DNA from: Mangifera indica
Taxonomy: Eukaryota; Streptophyta; Magnoliopsida; Sapindales; Anacardiaceae
DNA length: 64,000 nucleotides
Direction: 5' to 3'
Assembly: GCF_011075055.1 (NCBI RefSeq)
Contig: NC_058141.1
Location: 17,927,639-17,991,638 of the forward strand
This document shows positions 58,777-64,000 of this stretch, piece by piece (within the stretch, counting starts at the first letter, position 1; each line of letters starts with the position of its first letter). The notes under the pieces were generated by a model. That model had not been told where the DNA came from, did no database searches, and worked only from the letters and a program-made list of their open reading frames with translations. Made by a program: the position numbers and the translations under genes.

Positions 58777-59578
58777 GGGAAATTGAAATTTTTAGCACTA
58801 TTTTATTCCGTGTATATAAAATTGTCACCTATCCTAAAGCTTTCATAAATATACCACAACAGTACTCACCTTCCCCAAAATATCCCTCTTCAATTTTTTA
58901 TACACAAATTCTCTCTCTTCTTCTCTGCAACTTTTTTCTCTCTTCTTCTTTTTCTTCCAAAGTGATAAAAGAATCACTCTCTCTTCTTCCTCATCTTCAA
59001 AAACAAAAGCAGTAAATCACTTTGAATAATTCTTCAGATTAAGAATTCTTCAAAGTAAGGATTTAAAAAAGAAAAGATCAACCTACAAAAAAATCAGCTA
59101 CATCAATTTTATATCCTGGAAGAAATGACCATAAAAAAAAATCATTTAGTAGGATTTAATTGAAAAAAAAAATTAACATTTAAGGATTAAAACTGAAAAA
59201 AAAAAATTTGAGATAAACCGAAAAAAAAACAAACGTAGGCGTGAAATTCTAGAAATTATTCCTGTGCTGTACATATAAGGAATATATTATAATATTATAT
59301 AATATAATATTATAATAATATATATTATATTATATTATTATATATAATAATATATATAATATAATATTTTATTATGATATTATAATAATATTAAAATATA
59401 TTATATTATTAATAATTATATATTTTATATATATATAAAATGGTTGGCGAAATCGCCAACCATTTATACTAATATATTATATATATTATTATATTAATAT
59501 ATTAATTTTTTATATTATTATATAATATATTATAATATTATTATATTATAATATATATAAAGGGTTGGTGACCGCCAG
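58777..59578. mobile_element. Unclassified repeat insertion, copy 2, disrupting DUF1295 exon 1
   Basis: Starts GGGAAATTGAAATTTTTAGC after ATAACA and ends shortly before CACTATAATCAATC. It replaces 86 bases of the homologous unit 1 sequence (31190-31275) that include the start codon and the first 27 codons. It contains pyrimidine-rich TTCTCTCTCTTC stretches, an AT-only tract and GGTTGGCG/CGCCAACC hairpin modules like the other two copies. No open frame was seen. Confidence 0.65.
59268..59565. repeat. AT-only low-complexity tract with an embedded GC hairpin
   Basis: Almost pure A/T for nearly 300 bases, interrupted at about 59441-59464 by the perfect inverted repeat ATGGTTGGCGA...TCGCCAACCAT. 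It is part of the repeat insertion. Confidence 0.8.
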
Positions 59579-60723
59579 CACTATAATCAATCTCTTACAA
59601 CTCAACCTGTGTGGTCATGGTGCTATTACCACCCTCTTCTTTTATGCAATATTTTCTTCCTCTTCAACGTCAATGTTCTCTTCTGGGTCATCAGTCACAT
59701 TCAGAATAGCCACTGGGTCCATCCTTTCACCCCTTCCATTCTTTCTTTTTGAATCATATCTTTTCTCAATTAACTAATTTATTGTTATTTTTGTGTGAAT
59801 GAAGATGATCGATTTGTACTGGACAGTTATACCAGTAATGCTCGTTCATTACTTCGCAACACACCCATTGGGACAGTATAACCATTGGAGGTCAACAATA
59901 GTGATAATATTGACATGGGTGTGGAGTGTGAGGCTGACTCATAACTACTTCAGGCGTGAAAATTGGCAGTGGGGTGCCAGGGAAGACTGGCGGTTCACGG
60001 ATATGCGCGCTCAGTATGGCAAACACTGGTGGTGGGTTTCCTTCTTTGCTGTCTACTTTTCTCAACAGGTGAATCCAAGTTATATGTCTCCGTTGCAAAT
60101 TTTTACACTCCCTTAACCTAAAATATAGAGTTTTCTGAACTTGGATAAATGCTCGACGAAATGCCTTAACGAGCTCTCAATTGTTATATTATATCCTCCA
60201 AGAATTTTTGGTGTATATTCCTTACACTTAAACACCTTTGCAGGTATTTCTGATTGGAGTGTGCTTGCCATTGTATGTTGTGCATTCGGTTGACAAGCCA
60301 TTGAATATATGGGATTTTGTTGCTGGATTGGTCTGTGTGTGTGGCATAGTTATTGCTTACTTTGCTGACGCGCAACTCTATGAATTTGTAACCAGAAATA
60401 ACAAGCTGAAAGAACTTGGAAAGCCCGTTGTTCTTAACCTTGACAGGGGACTATGGTGCTATTCAAGGCATCCAAATTACTTTGGGGAGCAGTTGTGGTA
60501 GTGGGGATTGGTTGTATTTGCATGGAACCTGGGTCATGAATGGGCATTTGTTGGCGCACTCATCAATAGCATGTGCTTGGCATACGTGACAATACTTGTT
60601 GAAGAGCGGATGCTAAAACAAGAGTACAGAGCTGAAGCCTATAGGCTTTATCAGAAGACAACATCGGTTTGGATACCTTGGTTCAACTCATCGGCTATGG
60701 GAGAGAAGCAGAAAAGTGTTTGA
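59579..60723 (+). pseudogene. DUF1295 pseudogene, unit 3 (5'-truncated, one nonsense codon)
   Basis: The 3' part of exon 1 remains at about 59579-59716, and exons 2 (59805-60068) and 3 (60244-60723) have the same lengths and splice sites as the intact gene. The start codon and first 27 codons are lost to the repeat insertion. Exon 2 is open and encodes the same residues as unit 1. Exon 3 has TGG changed to TAG at 60499-60501. No functional enzyme is expected. Confidence 0.93.
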
Positions 60724-62924
60724 CTTGATTCTTGGTGTTAAACTTGAAGGGTATCCTTGTCTGTGAATTGTCCAATTTGTTCAGTTCCTAGCTTCCTATG
60801 TCCATGTTTATGTACTTGTACGGTTTATTTGAACGAAGTTGCACGGGTATTACATTGTGTGTAGCCAATTAGGAAAGTGTAGAAATTGTATAAAATCGTT
60901 CTTCGTTTGGTAGTAGTGTCTTCTTTTTATATGTACTGTGAAATGTTATATAAAGGTGGAGGCTTGAAATTTCAATGGGCTACCTTTTATCTAATCATCT
61001 CTGGCATTTTATTTAATGCAAAAGTTATTCCCGTACTATGAATGCAGGAACAAGATATTGGGCTGAGGGCAGTGGAATTTGAGTAGCTATTTTGTGTGTT
61101 TCGTTAATGTCATTCTAATTCAAAATGCAATGGGGCAGCATCTGTCCTAATTTGTTTCTGTGCTTTTGGCGCTTGAAGTAATAGTTTTAGGAGCATTAAT
61201 CATGTATTGTAATTGACAAGCTTTGCAACTTTATGACAAAAGTTGGACAATGGAAATATTCTATTGCTAGTGTTTGGGAGAAGGGGGGATCTGGGTATTA
61301 CAATCTTAAGTTACGTGGACAGGAAACTAGATTGTGGGCTGTGTGTGTATGTCAGATATGTCTGGCCTGGCCTCTATATCTCAATGGCATGGGAACATTG
61401 CTCGATCCCAATGGTGTTTTGTGCACTTTTATGTGTTGGTATTGATGATCTAAAAGCACGCATAAAGAATTCAAATAAACCAAAAAATTTTTAAAAAAAA
61501 GAAAAAAAACTCTCTTATGTTATTGATGTTTTTAAAATAAACAATTTAAATCCATACAAATTGAATAGGTTGTATATCTAAAACAATAATTCTAATCTTA
61601 TTAGGTTGCCTATTTAGGTGGAGAATATTTTGGAGCATCTTGAAAATTTCCTTCCATATTCTTTGAATGCCCTTTGTCTTGTTGTTTCATGAACTTTATG
61701 TCTAACACATGATGCACTTATCAATTGGTATTCCTAAAAGATTAATGGCCTAGATGTAGCTTTACAAGTTATGGCATCAAAAGGCATGTTTTCCAATCAT
61801 ATTGTCTTCAACCTTCTTTCACCCTTTTCAAGCTTGAGACCCAATTGTTTGGTCTCTCTTGTTCTAATAAAGTTATGACGTCTTGTATCAACCATAGTTT
61901 TAAACTTTTTACCACCTATACATATAAGTGATTAAGGGTACAAACATTGACTTATGAGGTGCAAAACTTGTGGGGAATTGAAAAGTTGTAAGCTCCCAAG
62001 CACGATCTTTTGCATCTCTCTTCCTATTATTCTCTTTGGAGAAGTTTCAACACTCATTTTTTGGAAAAAGTTTAACACATAGAGTCACAACTAGTCTTGC
62101 AACAATTGTCTCATAAATTGCTTAGTTCATTTTCATTTATCCTAACTCTATTTTTATCTTTGTATTTTGAGTTTAATGTTATGTTAATTAATGATTATTC
62201 TTTTTTCGATATCTTAATTTCATTTTAGTATCACAATCTTAAAAGATTGAGAATCGAATGGTTTTATTTAGAATAGTGCGCCTTAGATTTGACTCTATGT
62301 AAGCTTGAGAATACACATAAAGAACTCATAAAAGAAATATATGAAGAGAAAACTTGCGTACATAATTAAACTCTTAAAATAATACAAAATTTAAAACTAA
62401 TAAAAACTAACACTAAGTAGTTTTATATAAAAGTTTACAAATAGATTTGATGTGGTCCAAATCTATACAAATCCAATAGATTGGATGATTAGGACTAAAA
62501 ATATTAGAATAAGAATTTTACTCCTATTATACTCCCTATTTGAGTGAGACATATTCTTGGCCATCTTGAAATGTTCTCATACTCTTTGTATCCAAATTGT
62601 CCATCACAGATTTTTTATGCTCTTTGTATCTAAAGTCTCTCACTATAGATTGGTCCTGAACGTCCCTTGAATTCAGACTTTTATAAGGTACATAGAGCTT
62701 AACCAAGCTGCATACATTTTATCTGTCTATTGTTTTCTCATATTGTTCCTATATCACTCTTTTATCTGTGCAAATCTGATGTGCTAGCAAATTACAGTCC
62801 TCCTAAATTCCTAATCATATATCCAACCAAGACAAATGAGAATAATTATCTTTTTGTTTTGTCAAAGCGTTCATCACAGCCACATAATTTCAGTGAATGA
62901 GACGCTTTCAACTTGATGAAAATA
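60724..62924. other. Unit 3 spacer homologous to units 1 and 2
   Basis: Follows the pseudogene 3' flank, closer to unit 2 than unit 1 in several shared differences, for example the extra TGTTTGGGAGAAGG-type segment near 61271 that unit 1 lacks. It includes the diverged direct repeat pair near 61.56 and 62.46 kb. No gene was recognised. Confidence 0.65.
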
Positions 62925-64000
62925 GGGAAATTGAAAATTTTACCCTTATTTTAATTCTTGTATATATATATATGTCATTCATTTTAAAACTTAAATAAAT
63001 ATACTACAACAGTAATTTATTTTCTTAAAATATCCCTCTTGAAATGATCTATACAAAGATTATTTTTTTTCTCTATAACTTTTTCTCTCTTCTTTCTTAA
63101 CTTTCAAATGATGACTCATATAAAGAGATTTTTTTTCTTTTTTTCTATAACTTTGGAATTATACTGTAAAAAATAGAACAAGTGCTCCATAATGGAATCA
63201 GTGCTTTAAAAACAAAAGAAAAAACTGAAAAGTGAAACAGATTTTAGATTAAGAATTCTTCGAAGTAAAAATATAAAATAAAAAGAGTAACCTACCAAAA
63301 CTCAACCATATATATTTCATACTTTATATTAGACCCTAACTATTAGAATGATCAAAAAAGATTATTTGATAAGATTTTAACTGAAAAAAATAAAAGATTT
63401 TCGTTTAATTAAAAAAAAAATTACTAATTGTTAAAAACAAAGGTTGACGTCACAAAAAAAAAGTTGTTGGAAAAAACGCCAATTCTTATTGTAAATAAAA
63501 AGGGTTGAGGATGCCAACCCTTTTTATAGGTTGGCTCCACAATAACGTTTTTTCATTTTAAAAAAGGTTGGCGTCTCAACGCCAATCTTTTAAAAAGGTT
63601 TTTTTTAATTAAATTTTTTTTTTGTTTAAAAAGTCTGAATGCTCACTTTTTTAAAATTTTTTTAAATTAAATTTTAATTTAGTTGGAATTTAAATTAATT
63701 TAATTATATCAATTTAAATTTTTAAATTAATACAATAAAAAAAATGACAATGATAATTTTATAATTTTTTATAACTCTTTGTCAAGATAAGGAAAATAAT
63801 ACATATATGAGCACTAAGTTAGGATACACAAATATAGAAAAATAATAGAATTGAGTGTAACAGACAAAAAAAATAAATAAATAAAGAATTGAAAACTGAG
63901 GAAGAAGAGATAAAAATTTGCAAAGAAAAAGATAAAATTTTTATGTAACTTATTTCAAAAGAGATATTTTCAGAGAGTAAGTTATTGTTACGATATATTT
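62925..64000. mobile_element. Unclassified repeat insertion, copy 3, running towards the window end
   Basis: Starts GGGAAATTGAAAATTTTACC in the middle of the sequence homologous to 34629 of unit 1. It shares with copy 2 the segments TACxACAACAGTA, AAATATCCCTCTT and AGATTAAGAATTCTTC. GGTTGGCG and CGCCAA modules occur near 63508-63595. The right end is not certain, and the last few hundred bases may be ordinary AT-rich DNA. Confidence 0.55.

Larger units (their letters stand above)
57813..64000. repeat. Tandem duplication unit 3, truncated by the window end
   Basis: Starts with GAGCAGAGCTTGGCAG (11 bases shorter than units 1 and 2 at this point). It contains the DUF1295 pseudogene and its flank and is interrupted by two copies of the unclassified repeat. 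Whether it has a phosphatase gene cannot be seen. Confidence 0.88.

Noticed and set aside
1..64000. tRNA or rRNA genes and CRISPR arrays
   Set aside because: I saw no tRNA-like A and B boxes with a cloverleaf, no rRNA sequence and no regularly spaced repeats with unique spacers; CRISPR is not expected in a plant nucleus.

Overview
This is a plant nuclear genome window, most likely from a eudicot. It has AT-rich intergenic DNA, genes with many short GT-AG introns, plant-specific families (TOC34 import receptor, GEM-like GRAM protein, DUF3754 protein), a Ty3/gypsy retrotransposon with a plant initiator-Met-tRNA primer site, and MITE-like foldback elements. The species cannot be named from the sequence. 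All gene models are my own splicing of frames and have no transcript support.

Left half (1-29.6 kb), single-copy genes. Cathepsin B-like cysteine protease (minus, 2121-5015, 11 exons including a 5-nt microexon). GEM-like GRAM protein (minus, 6574-8768). NFRKB-like DEUBAD-domain nuclear protein (plus, 12846-14513, intronless CDS). DUF3754 membrane protein (plus, 15125-21296, 14 exons). TCF25-like protein (minus, 23001-26001), divergent from a TOC34-type chloroplast import GTPase (plus, 26746-29593). Two elements of one foldback family, each flanked by a perfect 9-bp target duplication, lie at 5159-5800 and 9597-10423. The second is a nearly perfect 384-bp inverted repeat.

Right half (30.2-64 kb), a tandem triplication. 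The repeated unit starts at 30163, 41263 and 57813 and carries a DUF1295 / steroid-reductase-like membrane enzyme followed by a purple-acid-phosphatase-like metallophosphatase. Unit 1 has both genes intact. Unit 2 has a DUF1295 pseudogene with three nonsense codons and an intact phosphatase whose 3' end is interrupted by a 5.86-kb Ty3/gypsy element. Unit 3 has a DUF1295 pseudogene that lost its start codon to an insertion, and the window ends before any phosphatase copy. A repeat family that I do not recognise, starting with a GGGAAATTGAAA-like motif and carrying GGTTGGCG/CGCCAACC modules, is inserted three times, all within the triplicated region.

How the genes relate: there is no operon-like pathway. 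From memory, DUF3754, TCF25, DUF1295 and PAP14 homologues are neighbours around Arabidopsis At2g46880-At2g46915, and cathepsin B and GRAM homologues are neighbours at At4g01600-At4g01610. The left and right parts therefore look like conserved ancestral gene blocks, with recent change concentrated in the DUF1295-phosphatase pair.
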